In this document: positions 8,018 through 17,242 of the stretch, piece by piece
How positions within the stretch are numbered: position 1 is the first letter of the stretch
Layout: the number at the start of each line of letters is the position of its first letter
NCBI GenBank assembly: GCA_933822405.4
Contig: CAKOGP040001413.1
Span: forward strand, 1 to 28,161
Direction: 5' to 3'
DNA length: 28,161 bases
Source: Cylindrotheca closterium
Lineage: Eukaryota > Bacillariophyta > Bacillariophyceae > Bacillariales > Bacillariaceae
Notes under the pieces: model-generated
Databases searched by the model: none
Told to the model about the DNA's origin: nothing
What the model saw: the letters and a program-made list of their open reading frames with translations, nothing else
Translations under genes and position numbers: made by a program

Positions 8018-9487
8018 CAGGGGTCGGTAAAGTTTAATTTCTAAGTATTTTTATTTTTCGTGATTCCCAATTCTACTATTGCAGACATAGCAATTTATTG
8101 GTAATTTCCCGGCTTTTTTGATCCCACCAATTTCCACATTGCAATTGCTTGCCAACTACCTGCAATTAACTTCAATTGCTCTTTTCTGTTTGCAATTAAT
8201 TTTAATTGGATACTAATTCCTATTCACCATGTCCAATTAATTTCAGCACTATTTCCAATTAATTTTAACACAACAAGCAACAGTCAACGATTAATCTCCT
8301 CCTCCTCCTTTGAGATCATGCTCCTGTGCACTCTGTAAAATCTTCTGGGCCCTTTTGGCTTTCCTTGCACTGCTTGCCAAGTCCATTGCTTCTCCAACAA
8401 AAGAAGTGTTGTTGAGCCAAAAGCGTTCATTGTATTTTAGCATCATGATTGCCTCAAAAAGCTGTGGACACATTTTAGTATTTACTGCCGTTGCTTCCCC
8501 ATTCACCTCGGGCATTTCACAACATGCAAGCATTGAAGTAATAACTTCTTCATTATGTCCTTTGCAGTAGCATGCAATAACACATACTTAATGAGTGGAG
8601 TACCTGCTCCACCCATCATGTAGGATGGTCCCGGCATTTGTTAATTTCATCTCGTCCTTGATTTGTGTCTCCACAAGATACGAAAGCATCAAGATAGTAT
8701 CCCTCACTTGTTTACTGCCAAAAGTTGTCAGCTTAGCACCACTTGGTGTGCTACCATATACCATTTCCCTGAATAGGGGGTCATCAACATGCGAGAGCGG
8801 AGAGTTTTTGCACACAATAAGTTCCACCCATTTATGCATAGCCTTGTCTTGCGGACCAGACACCAGAAGACCTGCTGGTGCAATTTGTTCAACTGGACAA
8901 AATGGAAGCCGCCTCTGTTTTTCCTTCTCTTCATTTGCCTTATCTGCTAAGACTTTTAGTGCTGCCTTATTTCTCTTTGCAAAACAAACTAGAAATGGTT
9001 GAATGGGTTTGTCCATCTAGATTCCCATTTCATGGGTCTGTCGAGCTTGCAATTCCGTCTGGGACAACAGGCAACCTTGAACTTTTTGGTTATGCCTTGA
9101 ACGCTTGTAAGTTCTTCTTCCTTGATATTTGTGAAGAGTGCTCTGCAAACATACTCTTGCTCTCCCATTGGCCTACCCCTGCCCATTGTTTTTTTATGAT
9201 GAAATATGAAATGCAAAATGACAACGGAATATGCAGAGCATTTTTCTTTTGCGGGTGAAAATTGCCTGCCACCTGCCATCTCTTGCTATTTAATTGCAAT
9301 TATTGAAAAATTGGCATTGCTAAGGATTATAAATAAATAATTTTAATTTAGCTATGCCTTACTCTAATTAATTGTCATTGGTAAAATTACATAGCAATTA
9401 ATTGACGTCCGGATGGCTGAGCAATTATGTAATTGCAATATGCAATTGCAATTAATTGCACTGCCAATTCTATTTTACCGACCCCTG
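8018..9487 (-). mobile_element. hAT transposon, internally deleted (1470 bp)
   Basis: Ends are CAGGGGTCGGTAAA and its reverse complement (8018-8031, 9474-9487). The flanks are CCTCTGCC on both sides (8010-8017, 9488-9495), the 8-bp target duplication diagnostic of hAT elements, whose ends typically start CAGNG. About 200 bp inside each end are dense ATTGCAATTAATT-type repeats, as expected for transposase-binding subterminal sequences. It carries only remnants of a transposase on the minus strand, so it is probably non-autonomous. Confidence 0.9.
8291..9279 (-). pseudogene. hAT transposase remnant with N-terminal SANT/NAM-like region
   Basis: The first segment (9279-8989) has MGEQEYVCRALFTN, then ITKKFKV and RPMKWESRWTNPF, resembling the Myb/SANT-like domain that precedes some transposases. 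A frame change leads to 9016-8588, with a KRNKAALKVLADKANEEKEK helix, PLSHVDDPLFREM and GTILHDGWSRYSTH, where DGW fits the first catalytic Asp of hAT transposases. A TAA follows in the same frame, then VCVIACY and, to 8291, CPQLFEAIMMLKYNERFW, typical of the C-terminal dimerisation region. The middle of the RNase H-like core is absent, so it cannot be active. Confidence 0.7.
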
Positions 9488-9747
9488 CCTCTGCCATTCT
9501 TGAAGTTGGGATATTGTGCCCAAAGATGAAACACGCGCTAATTAGTGATGACGCGGTAAAACTGAAAACTGTTTTCAGACGGGGATATCCTGGCAATCCC
9601 GGGGAAAAAAAGGGAACTTTTAGGGAACTTTCAGGGAACTTTCAGGGAACTTTTAGGGAACTTTTAGGGAACTTTCAGGGAACTTTTAGGGAACTTTTAG
9701 GGAACTTTTGGGAGATTAATTGAGACTCCCCAAATGCTATCCCTGGT

Positions 9748-10294
9748 TGTTGAAATTGCTCTCTTGGAGACCATTCATTGGAAACTCCTTGATGGAAGCA
9801 GTTCGACACGTCCGATCGGACAGACGGACAAATGTTTGTTTGGTCCGTTTTAGTCGGGGGATTCCTATGAGTCGGTTTTTGCAGGGAATCTGAAAACATG
9901 GAATTGTGGGCTTGGACCATCAAACGTCTGAGCGCCACGAAAACCCCAGACTGAATCCTGCGGGAGTTCTGTACGTGGGTTTTGTACCGGCCTTTCTGGA
10001 TTGCATAACATCCAGTAGAGTTTTGGGAAATTTGAGTTTTCGCGCAAGGCTTTTGCTTTGCCCATTCCATGTAGATAACAAGTCTTTTAGAATAGTTATT
10101 TCCTGTAGAGATATATTTCCTATTAGTTGGATCGGAGATTGCTATGGTTAGTGCCTCTGCATGACGACTTGATGGGTCGCATATTGGCACGGCTGGTTGG
10201 CAATGATGGCTTTATGGGCCAAAAAGTTGACAATCGGTTTGGACGACGACAAGCCTGTCGCTTGTCTGATGTCCGCCAGAACCAAAATCCAACT
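9748..10294 (+). mobile_element. Solo copy of the 547-bp LTR-like family
   Basis: Starts TGTTGAAATT and ends AAATCCAACT. It is flanked by CTGGT on both sides (9743-9747, 10295-10299). It is uninterrupted and in the same orientation as the other copies in the window. Open frames on either strand inside it are shifted or broken in the other copies and are not treated as genes. Confidence 0.9.
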
Positions 10295-10299
10295 CTGGT

Positions 10300-10920
10300 T
10301 TCCCATCTCGCAAAGAAACTGTTACTTTTCAAATTGTGAATTATTATTATGCCATTGGCATCGGTTTTGGACAATCGAATGCTATCAACAAGGGCACTCT
10401 TCACTGTCGATAGCCTACAATGAATACTGTTGCGACTGACAATGCTGGACAATAGTAGTTGAAGGATTGGAGAACCAGCAATGCGAAAAAAGAGCCCAAG
10501 AAACCTATCAAGGACAGTGCTGGAGAGACATCACCAAAAGCATGGACCCAAACCATGTCTACTCGCAGATGGGCAATGGCGTACATTCGGCCAAAAAGTC
10601 TTGTTTAGAACAAGGTCTTTGTCTTTGTTCACTGGATGGTCACATCTATTATTCAAGAAACCGACAACCCCAAAGTTCTCAAGTTCAAGATTTGGGCTAG
10701 ACTTCGGCGGCAGGTGAACCTCAACGAGAGATTGAAATGTTTTGACACTATTGGAACTTGTTTTTGTTATACTATGGACAAGCATGAAACCGTTTACACT
10801 GACTTTCTCGTTTTGATTCAATACAATATTGAGAATGGCCGTCCTTTGAATAGCATCATCTACTATAGTGCAATACTCTATTATTTGTATGGTTTGTCTT
10901 TTGAGGGAATATTGTTTCGC
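10300..10920. other. Interior of the 11-bp-array element, no recognised gene
   Basis: Open frames at 10467-10717 and 10636-10944 (+) overlap in different frames. Peptides such as FDTIGTCFCYTMDKHETVYTD look protein-like, but I can assign no family. It may be a decayed coding region. Confidence 0.35.
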
Positions 10921-11136
10921 AAAAGTTCCCTGAAAGTTCCCTAAAAGTTCCCTGAAAGTTCCCTAAAAGTTCCCTGAAAGTTCCCTAAAAATTCCCTAAA
11001 AATTCCATAAAAGTCCCCCATAAGTACCCGGGAAATTCCCTAAAAGTACCCGGGAAGTTCCCTAAAAATCCCCGGGAAGTTCCCTAAAAATCCCCGGGAA
11101 GTTCTAGAAGTACTTCCCTAGTACCGCAAATCACGA

Positions 11137-11310
11137 CGAGGAGGGCACGATGAGGAGGGTTGGAGACGACGAGGAGGGTGAAAACGAGGAGGGACCCCTC
11201 GAGGAGGGTCGTCAGACCCGACGAGAGGGGGCCCGACGAGTTCACCCGACGAGGAGGCCCAAAACCCGACGAAATGGGCACGACCGAGGAGGGTGCGTGT
11301 GCGTGGGAAG
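11137..11310 (+). repeat. GC-rich degenerate repeat of GACGAGGAGGG type
   Basis: Irregular copies of (C)GACGAGGAGGGT over about 170 bp, strongly purine-biased on the plus strand and sharply different in composition from the AT-rich flanks. A related GGACGACGAGGACG occurs at 12558. It directly follows the decayed 11-bp array. Confidence 0.6.
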
Positions 11311-12900
11311 TGCGAGGGCTCCATTCGTCCGAGGAGGCTTTATAGTGGAACAAACAATAATTCTAATGCAACAGTCACTTATAACGATATAAAATTGATA
11401 TATTATCTGTGCTAGTGTTGCTCTGTAAACGCGTTGGTGGAGCACAAGATGCGGAAAACATCACTTTTGACGCACATTTTGATGATGAAAATGGCGATTT
11501 GACAATACTTTTCGGTCGGGTGGGCACGTGCTCGTTGTCGCACGGTCGATGCAAGACGACGGAAACTTTTTAATTTGATCATGATTCAATGGACTCACGG
11601 CTGGCGCGCAACATCTCTAAGTAGTCGAATTCAAATTCAATCGTGCGTTCCGGCCTGCGTTCCACCGTCTTCCTCGTACAACTCATTACAAATGCTACGT
11701 GAAAGGTTTGCCTTGAACCTTAGATTTTTTTCCGAGCACCCCGTCACTTTTCGTTTTCGACGAAGTTGCAAAGACTCCATTTCCGCATTGTGGACAATGG
11801 TGGCTGTTTCAGTGTCCCAGATGAACCTGGTATGTTGTACTTGTTGTTCATATGACAAAATGTGCCGTACGACTCCTTTATTTTGTTTCAAACCATTGAG
11901 TTGGAGGTGCTTTTTGTTTCCGTTCCATTGCGTCGTGTCGCTCACAAGAACACACCTGTCTTCTGTCGCTTCTTCTGTTTCCACTACTCCATTCCAAAGC
12001 AAAAAGGTACGAAACACAACCGAACTGTCTTCTATTAATCTATTGAAAAGCTTTTACTGACTCTCTTCTACTTTTCTTTTCCTCTTTCCTTCTGCTCCAT
12101 CATCTTCTTCCATTCCATCATCACTTCTGCGAACATCACTTCTTCTCCTACCTACAAACCATGAACACTACGAATATCCATTCATTCACAATCATTCTTT
12201 CCTTGACAATGTCTTCTGCCTACACACACTATCATCGACCATTTCTACCTGTTCCTTTGTCTTATTCTTTGGTTCCGCCGCACTTAATGTTTCTTTCTAC
12301 GTCTCCTTCCTTGGCATTCCTTCCATGTCACTTCTCTTCTTCTACCATTCTTCCCTATTGATACTACCTCAACTCTTGCATGATTCAATGAATACATCCA
12401 CAATACACACTTTCAATAATACTAATAAAATGAATTCTAGAAAAAAGTATCGGGAGAAAAGTACCACGTAGAATAGATACCTGATACTCCTGTAGAATAT
12501 TGATACTTCCCGGCTAGAAATATCGCACCCGGACTATATTTTTCGCAAATTGACACCCGGGGACGACGAGGACGCATGGTGCCCTAAAAGTTCCCTTTTT
12601 TTTCGGGTGTCCGTCCGGACAAACGGGTCATGTGATAACGTTCGTCTTTTCCGCGCGGAAACACGAAATCTCGATGATCGGAGAATCTCGAAATACACGT
12701 TTTTGCCACACGGTCCTGGTACTGTACCTTCAAAGAGAGATGTGCAAAAGGCAAATTGCCCCTTTTCTGTGTTTCTCCAATTCTTCACAAGGCTAAATAA
12801 GTACCACGAGTAACGGTCGAGAATCAATTCAAAATCGCTAACCGTTATTATATCATCGAAATTCGACCGTTGAGTGCAGGTTTTGCGTTTTGACGGACTA
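11311..12900. other. Long intergenic stretch upstream of the HA-repeat gene
   Basis: No supported gene. Frames at 11575-12060 (+) and 11637-12017 (-) overlap on opposite strands and resemble nothing known. Positions 12060-12360 are pyrimidine-rich, and a 66-codon Ser/Pro/Leu-rich frame at 12161 is probably a composition artefact. GACACCCG (12551) and CGGGTGTC (12604) form a small inverted repeat. Confidence 0.5.
12812..12871. promoter_or_regulatory. Three AACGGT (MYB-type) cores upstream of the HA-repeat gene
   Basis: AACGGT at 12812-12817 on the plus strand and ACCGTT at 12841-12846 and 12866-12871 (minus-strand AACGGT), about 260-320 bp before the chosen ATG. The outer two also form an inverted repeat, AACGGTCGA / TCGACCGTT. 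AACGG is the core of plant mitosis-specific MYB3R sites; use of such sites in this organism is inferred. Confidence 0.35.
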
Positions 12901-13129
12901 CCCAACATGAAATCAGCGACGATTCTACGTGATTTGTTCGTACAATGAAAGTAAGTTTCAGCCAGCCATCGCTCCGGTTTTGCAGTACTATGCTTTACAG
13001 CATGCCTACTACCATCGTAGTTTTCTCCTCAAACTTGAAACCCCAAACAACTCCCATAAAAGCGTTGAGATTGGACGAGCAGAACTAACCATTGCAATAC
13101 AAATAGTTTATCGGGTACAAGAATACAAA

Positions 13130-14242
13130 ATGACCAGAGATCTAGTATGGGAATGCCGATACAAGGAGCTTGTGGAATGGAAAAGGACCCACGGGCACTG
13201 TGAGGTACCTCAGAAGAATGGGAGCCTTGGACGATGGGTTCATCGTCAGCGTGAAAGCAAGCACAAGAACAACATGAGCGAAGAAAGAACACAGAAGCTG
13301 AATGATCTTGGTTTCGTTTGGCGTCAGAAGTCGTCGCGACCAACGGACACCTGGGACGAGAGGTTTCAGCAGCTCGTTTCCTACAGGCAAGTTCATGGAG
13401 ACTGCAACGTACCCCAGTCGTACAAAGATATGCCTGGTTTGGGACGTTGGGTGAACCGTCAGCGTACTGCCAGGGCAAAGAATGAACTTGGGGAAGAGAG
13501 GGTTGCCAAGCTACGAGGCCTTGGCTTTTCATTCAACACGAAGAACTTCTTGTGGGACGCACGCTTTCAAGAACTCGTTCGGTTCAAAACCGAAACCGGT
13601 CATTGTGATGTTCCATATGGCTGGAGCGAAAACAAAGAACTCAGCAAGTGGGTACAAAAGCAACGCTACCTGTACACTCTCAAGAACCGAGGCGCCAAAA
13701 GTAACCTCACCGATGAGAGAGAATCGAAGCTCAAATCCCTGGGGTTTGTATGGAACGCCAGTAGTACTTCCTGGGACACACACTACAATGCCCTATGTCT
13801 TTACAAGAGACGATATGGAAATTGCAACGTTCCTCGGCCCTACCAAGAGAATCCAAAACTATCTAATTGGGTCTACAACCATAGAAGCGAATATTCAAGA
13901 AAGCGTCGTGGTCTCAAGAACAATCTAACAGCTGAGCGCGAAGAAAAGCTTAATGCAGTTGGATTTTCATGGGTTCTCAAACAAAAGACAAATCCAGATG
14001 TACAAGAGCACGACGAACGAGATGATGTCACATCCAGTCCCAAAAGAGGAGCTGAATGGTTGGAATCAGATGATCGCACTGAGGCTTCGGACCACAAGCG
14101 TCAGTGTGCCGAAGTGCGAACAGGATCATCGCCAGTCCCATCCTCTTGCGATGTTCCCCAGAAAGCGCGACCCAATTTGTCGCACGATGACGATCAAGTG
14201 ATGGTAGCTTCACAACTGCTAAACCTGCGTGCTTTATTCTAG
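13130..14242 (+). CDS. Helicase-associated (HA) repeat protein
   Basis: A 370-residue protein made of four HA repeats (about residues 7-64, 75-136, 142-208, 215-281). Each follows the pattern W...F..L..YK...G.CNVP......L..WV..QR.........L...R...L..LGF.W: for example HGHCEVP, HGDCNVP, TGHCDVP and GNCNVP, each followed by a WV..QR/HR motif. The domain is named from bacterial helicases, where it is thought to bind nucleic acid. Stand-alone repeats like these are strongly expanded in diatoms, with no fixed role known. There is no helicase core here. The last 90 residues are polar and charged, with a possible nuclear signal near DHKRQC. The frame is open from 12929 but has no ATG before 13130, which has A at -3. 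No intron or break is seen. Confidence 0.85.
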   Translation: MTRDLVWECRYKELVEWKRTHGHCEVPQKNGSLGRWVHRQRESKHKNNMSEERTQKLNDLGFVWRQKSSRPTDTWDERFQQLVSYRQVHGDCNVPQSYKDMPGLGRWVNRQRTARAKNELGEERVAKLRGLGFSFNTKNFLWDARFQELVRFKTETGHCDVPYGWSENKELSKWVQKQRYLYTLKNRGAKSNLTDERESKLKSLGFVWNASSTSWDTHYNALCLYKRRYGNCNVPRPYQENPKLSNWVYNHRSEYSRKRRGLKNNLTAEREEKLNAVGFSWVLKQKTNPDVQEHDERDDVTSSPKRGAEWLESDDRTEASDHKRQCAEVRTGSSPVPSSCDVPQKARPNLSHDDDQVMVASQLLNLRALF

Positions 14243-14669
14243 ACGACAAGAATGGCGGAGGTGTTGCATCTGCAAATCAAGCTGCAACTAGCACTATTTA
14301 CCACTAATTGTTGTTTAGACCCAATAGATACAAACAGATTATTGTGTTCGGCCACAATGGATGAAACTAGAGTGGGAGTAGTGCACAGTATTGCTTTTGT
14401 TGTGAACCCTATTGATTGTACTCACGTTTGAACACAACTTGAATACTTTGAAAGAATGTGCCATAGACAACGTCATAAGCAATGGACACGGAAAGGCATC
14501 AAACTTCCGTCGCGAAGAAGAAGCATCAGGGTGGAAAGATACAGCAGTACCAACAATTGAGAGCATCTGCATATACATCTGTAATATAGTGGTATGCATT
14601 ATTACCAACACTGATGTAGCTGTTCTTGGAACCAAGTCTCATGACAGCCTTAAAATAAACATTATCAAG
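14243..14669. other. Intergenic stretch, nothing recognised
   Basis: AT-rich DNA between the HA gene and the repeat array. It presumably holds the 3' end of the HA transcript. No gene or repeat seen. Confidence 0.5.
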
Positions 14670-15221
14670 CCCCCTGTTGAAATTGCTCTCTTGGAGACCA
14701 TTCATTGGAAACTCCTTGATAGAAGCAGTTCGACACGTCCGATCGGACACACGGACAAATGTCCGTTTGGTCCGTTTATTCGGGGGATTCCTATGAGTCG
14801 GTTTTGCAGGGAATCTGAAAACATGGAATTGTGGGCTTGGACTAACAAACGTCTGAGCGCCACAAAAATCCCAGACTGAATCCTGCGGGAGTTCTGTACG
14901 TGGGTTTTTGTACCGGCCTTTCTGGATTGCAAACATCCAGTAAAGGTTTGGGAAATTTGAGTTTTTGCGCAAGGCTTTTGCTTTGCCCATTCCATGTAGA
15001 TAACAAGTCTTTTAGAATAGTTATTTCCTGTAGAGATGATTATTTCCTATTAGGCGGATTGGAGATCGCTATGGTCGGTGCCTCTGCATGACGACTTGAT
15101 GGGTCGCATGTTGGCACGGCTGGTTGGCAATGATGGCTTTATGGGCCACAAAGTTGTCAATCGGTTTGGACGACGACAAGCCTGTCGCTTGTCTGATGTC
15201 CGCCAGAACCGAAATCCAACT

Positions 15222-15527
15222 ATAGGCCTGTCTGTGTATTATAGCCCTCTCAGTAGGAGAGCTATACAGCCAGAAATTGGCCTCCAACAGCAGGAGTGCG
15301 TTGGGATATGACGACATATGAGTTTTTACGTTCCAAAAAGAAACTATTCAAGTACGAAGTTTTGGATACGTACAATTGGACTTTGATTGTGATGTCGGGA
15401 TTTGACTCAAGTGTGCCGGGCGCAAGTCTGTCGGACAATCTATATCCACACAAAAAGGGAATGACCATATACAAGTGTGATATTGATGTTGTGTACAATG
15501 CAGTAGGGAATAATACAAGTCCCAAAG
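15222..15527 (+). repeat. 306-bp internal spacer, copy 1
   Basis: It begins ATAGGCCTG and, after about 17 bp, has a hairpin (TATAGCCCTCTC with GAGAGCTATA). An open frame (MTTYEFLRSKKKLFKYEV...) runs through it and on into the next repeat, as does a minus-strand frame. Neither resembles a known protein. Confidence 0.7.
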
Positions 15528-16074
15528 TGTTGAAATTGCTCTCTTGGAGACCATTCATTGGAAACTCCTTGATGGAAGCAGTTCGACACGTCCGATCGGA
15601 CAGACGGACAAATGTTCGTTTGGTCCGTTTATTCGGGGGATTCCTATGAGTCGGTTTTGCAGGGAATCTGAAAACATGGAATTGTGCGCTTGGACTATCA
15701 AACGTCTGAGCGCCACGAAAATCCCATACTGAATCCTGCGGGAGTTTGGTACGTGGGTTTTGTACCGGCCTTTCTGGATTGCATAACATCCAGTAAAGGT
15801 TTGGGAAATTTGAGTTTTCGTGCAAGGTTTTTGCTTTGCCCATTCCATGTAGATAACAAGTCTTTTAGAATAGTTATTTCCTGTAGAGATGATTATTTCC
15901 TATTAGGCGGATCGGAGATCGCTATGGTCGGTGCCTCTGCATGACGACTTGATGGGTCGCATGTTGGCACGGCTGGTTGGCAATGATGGCTTTATGGGCC
16001 ACAAAGTTGTCAATCGGTTTGGACGACGACAAGCCTGTCGCTTGTCTGATGTCCGCCAGAACCGAAATCCAACT

Positions 16075-16380
16075 ATAGGCCTGTCTGTGTATTATAGCCC
16101 TCTCAGTAGGAGAGCTATACAGCCAGAAATTGGCCTCCAACAGCAGGAGTGCGTTGGGATATGACGACATATGAGTTTTTACGTTCCAAAAAGAAACTAT
16201 TCAAGTACGAAGTTTTGGATACGTACAATTGGACTTTGATTGTGATGTCGGGATTTGACTCAAGTGTGCCGGGCGCAAGTCTGTCGGACAATCTATATCC
16301 ACACAAAAAGGGAATGACCATATACAAGTGTGATATTGATGTTGTGTACAATGCAGTAGGGAATAATACAAGTCCCAAAG
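16075..16380 (+). repeat. 306-bp internal spacer, copy 2
   Basis: Apparently identical to copy 1, including the hairpin and both open frames. Such identity next to diverged flanking repeats suggests recent duplication or homogenisation. Confidence 0.7.
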
Positions 16381-16932
16381 TGTTGAAATTGCTCTCTTGG
16401 AGACCATTCATTGGAAACTCCTTGATGGAAGCAGTTCGACACGTCCGATCGGACAGACGGACAAATGTTCGTTTGGTCCGTTTATTCGGGGGATTCCTAT
16501 GAGTCGGTTTTTGCAGGGAATCTGAAAACATGGAATTGTGGGTTTGGACTATCAAACGTCTGAGCGCCACAAAAATCCCATACTGAATCCTGCGGGAGTT
16601 CTGTACGTGGGTTTTGTACCGGCCTTTCTGGATTGCAAACATCCAGTAAAGGTTTGGGAAATTTGAGTTTTCGTGCAAGGCTTTTGCTTTGCCCATTCCA
16701 TGTAGATAACAAGTCTTTTAGAATAGTTATTTCCTGTAGAGATGATTATTTCCTATTAGGCGGATCGGAGATCGCTATGGTCGGTGCCTCTGCATGACGA
16801 CTTGATGGGTCGCATGTTGGCACGGCTGGTTGGCAATGATGGCTTTATGGGCCACAAAGTTGTCAATCGGTTTGGACGACGACAAGCCTGTCGCTTGTCT
16901 GATGTCCGCCAGAACCGAAATCCAACTCCCCC

Positions 16933-17240
16933 TTTTATTGGCAACCCTCTTGATTTGGCGTTTTGAAATCATGCTGGTGGAGCCATGCGTTTGCTCCGTA
17001 CTTGGTTCCTTGGATCATGGGAAGGGCTTGATGGGTAGTTCAACGATCTTTATTGTCTCGCGCATGATCCAGAACAGAAGGCCAAAGCAACACTCTGCCG
17101 CTACAGTAATGCCCAACTGCTATCATAAAAATACCCCATCCAGTGTTCGCACAAGTCATGTACTTTGTCATTGCATGCCATGCCATGCCAGAACTGCGAA
17201 AGTAGCTTACATCAAAATCAGTCCCACCACCTTCTTCCAC
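16933..17240. other. Flank of the tandem element, no gene
   Basis: Nothing recognisable. Short frames on both strands are unsupported. A CATGC / CATGCCATGCC run lies at about 17174-17190. Confidence 0.4.
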
Positions 17241-17242
17241 GT

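Larger units (their letters stand above)
9590..11110. mobile_element. Element or island flanked by inverted arrays of an 11-bp repeat
   Basis: The left array (9611-9709) is nine units of AGGGAACTTT[T/C]. The right array (10921-11105) is its inverse, AAAAGTTCCCT alternating with GAAAGTTCCCT, decaying into a 20-22 bp form with CCCGGGAA. Between them lie a solo 547-bp repeat (9748-10294) and about 660 bp in which I recognise no protein. Inverted arrays at both ends recall foldback elements whose long terminal repeats consist of short tandem units. A target duplication could not be fixed. Confidence 0.55.
14675..16927 (+). mobile_element. Tandem TRIM-like element: three 547-bp repeats, two 306-bp spacers
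   Basis: Repeat copies lie at 14675-15221, 15528-16074 and 16381-16927; spacers at 15222-15527 and 16075-16380. CCCCC flanks the whole array (14670-14674 and 16928-16932), so the array behaves as one insertion with a 5-bp target duplication. The spacers look identical by eye; the repeats differ at a few positions. This R-S-R-S-R layout matches multimeric LTR-internal-LTR structures known for terminal-repeat retrotransposons in miniature. The ends TGTTGAAATT / AAATCCAACT are TG...CT rather than TG...CA, and I see no primer-binding site or polypurine tract in the spacer, so the class is inferred from architecture. Confidence 0.75.

Noticed and set aside
9748..10294. MITE with 6-bp target duplication
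   Set aside because: Considered because the ends are weakly inverted (GTTG...CAAC), but the R-S-R-S-R arrangement with one outer duplication fits LTR biology better.
11575..12060. 161-codon open frame (+) with a 126-codon frame opposite (-)
   Set aside because: No family recognised on either strand; both in low-information intergenic DNA.
12161..12361. 66-codon frame with a weakly hydrophobic start
   Set aside because: It lies in a pyrimidine-rich tract that gives Ser/Pro/Leu-rich peptides by composition.
12929..13129. N-terminal extension of the HA protein
   Set aside because: The frame is open but begins with GTG and has no ATG before 13130, and the extension shows no HA-type motif.
15262..16696. 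Two 193-codon minus-strand frames and two 117-codon plus-strand frames
   Set aside because: They exist in duplicate because the repeats do, cross from spacer into terminal repeat, are broken or frame-shifted in other copies of the repeat, and match nothing known.
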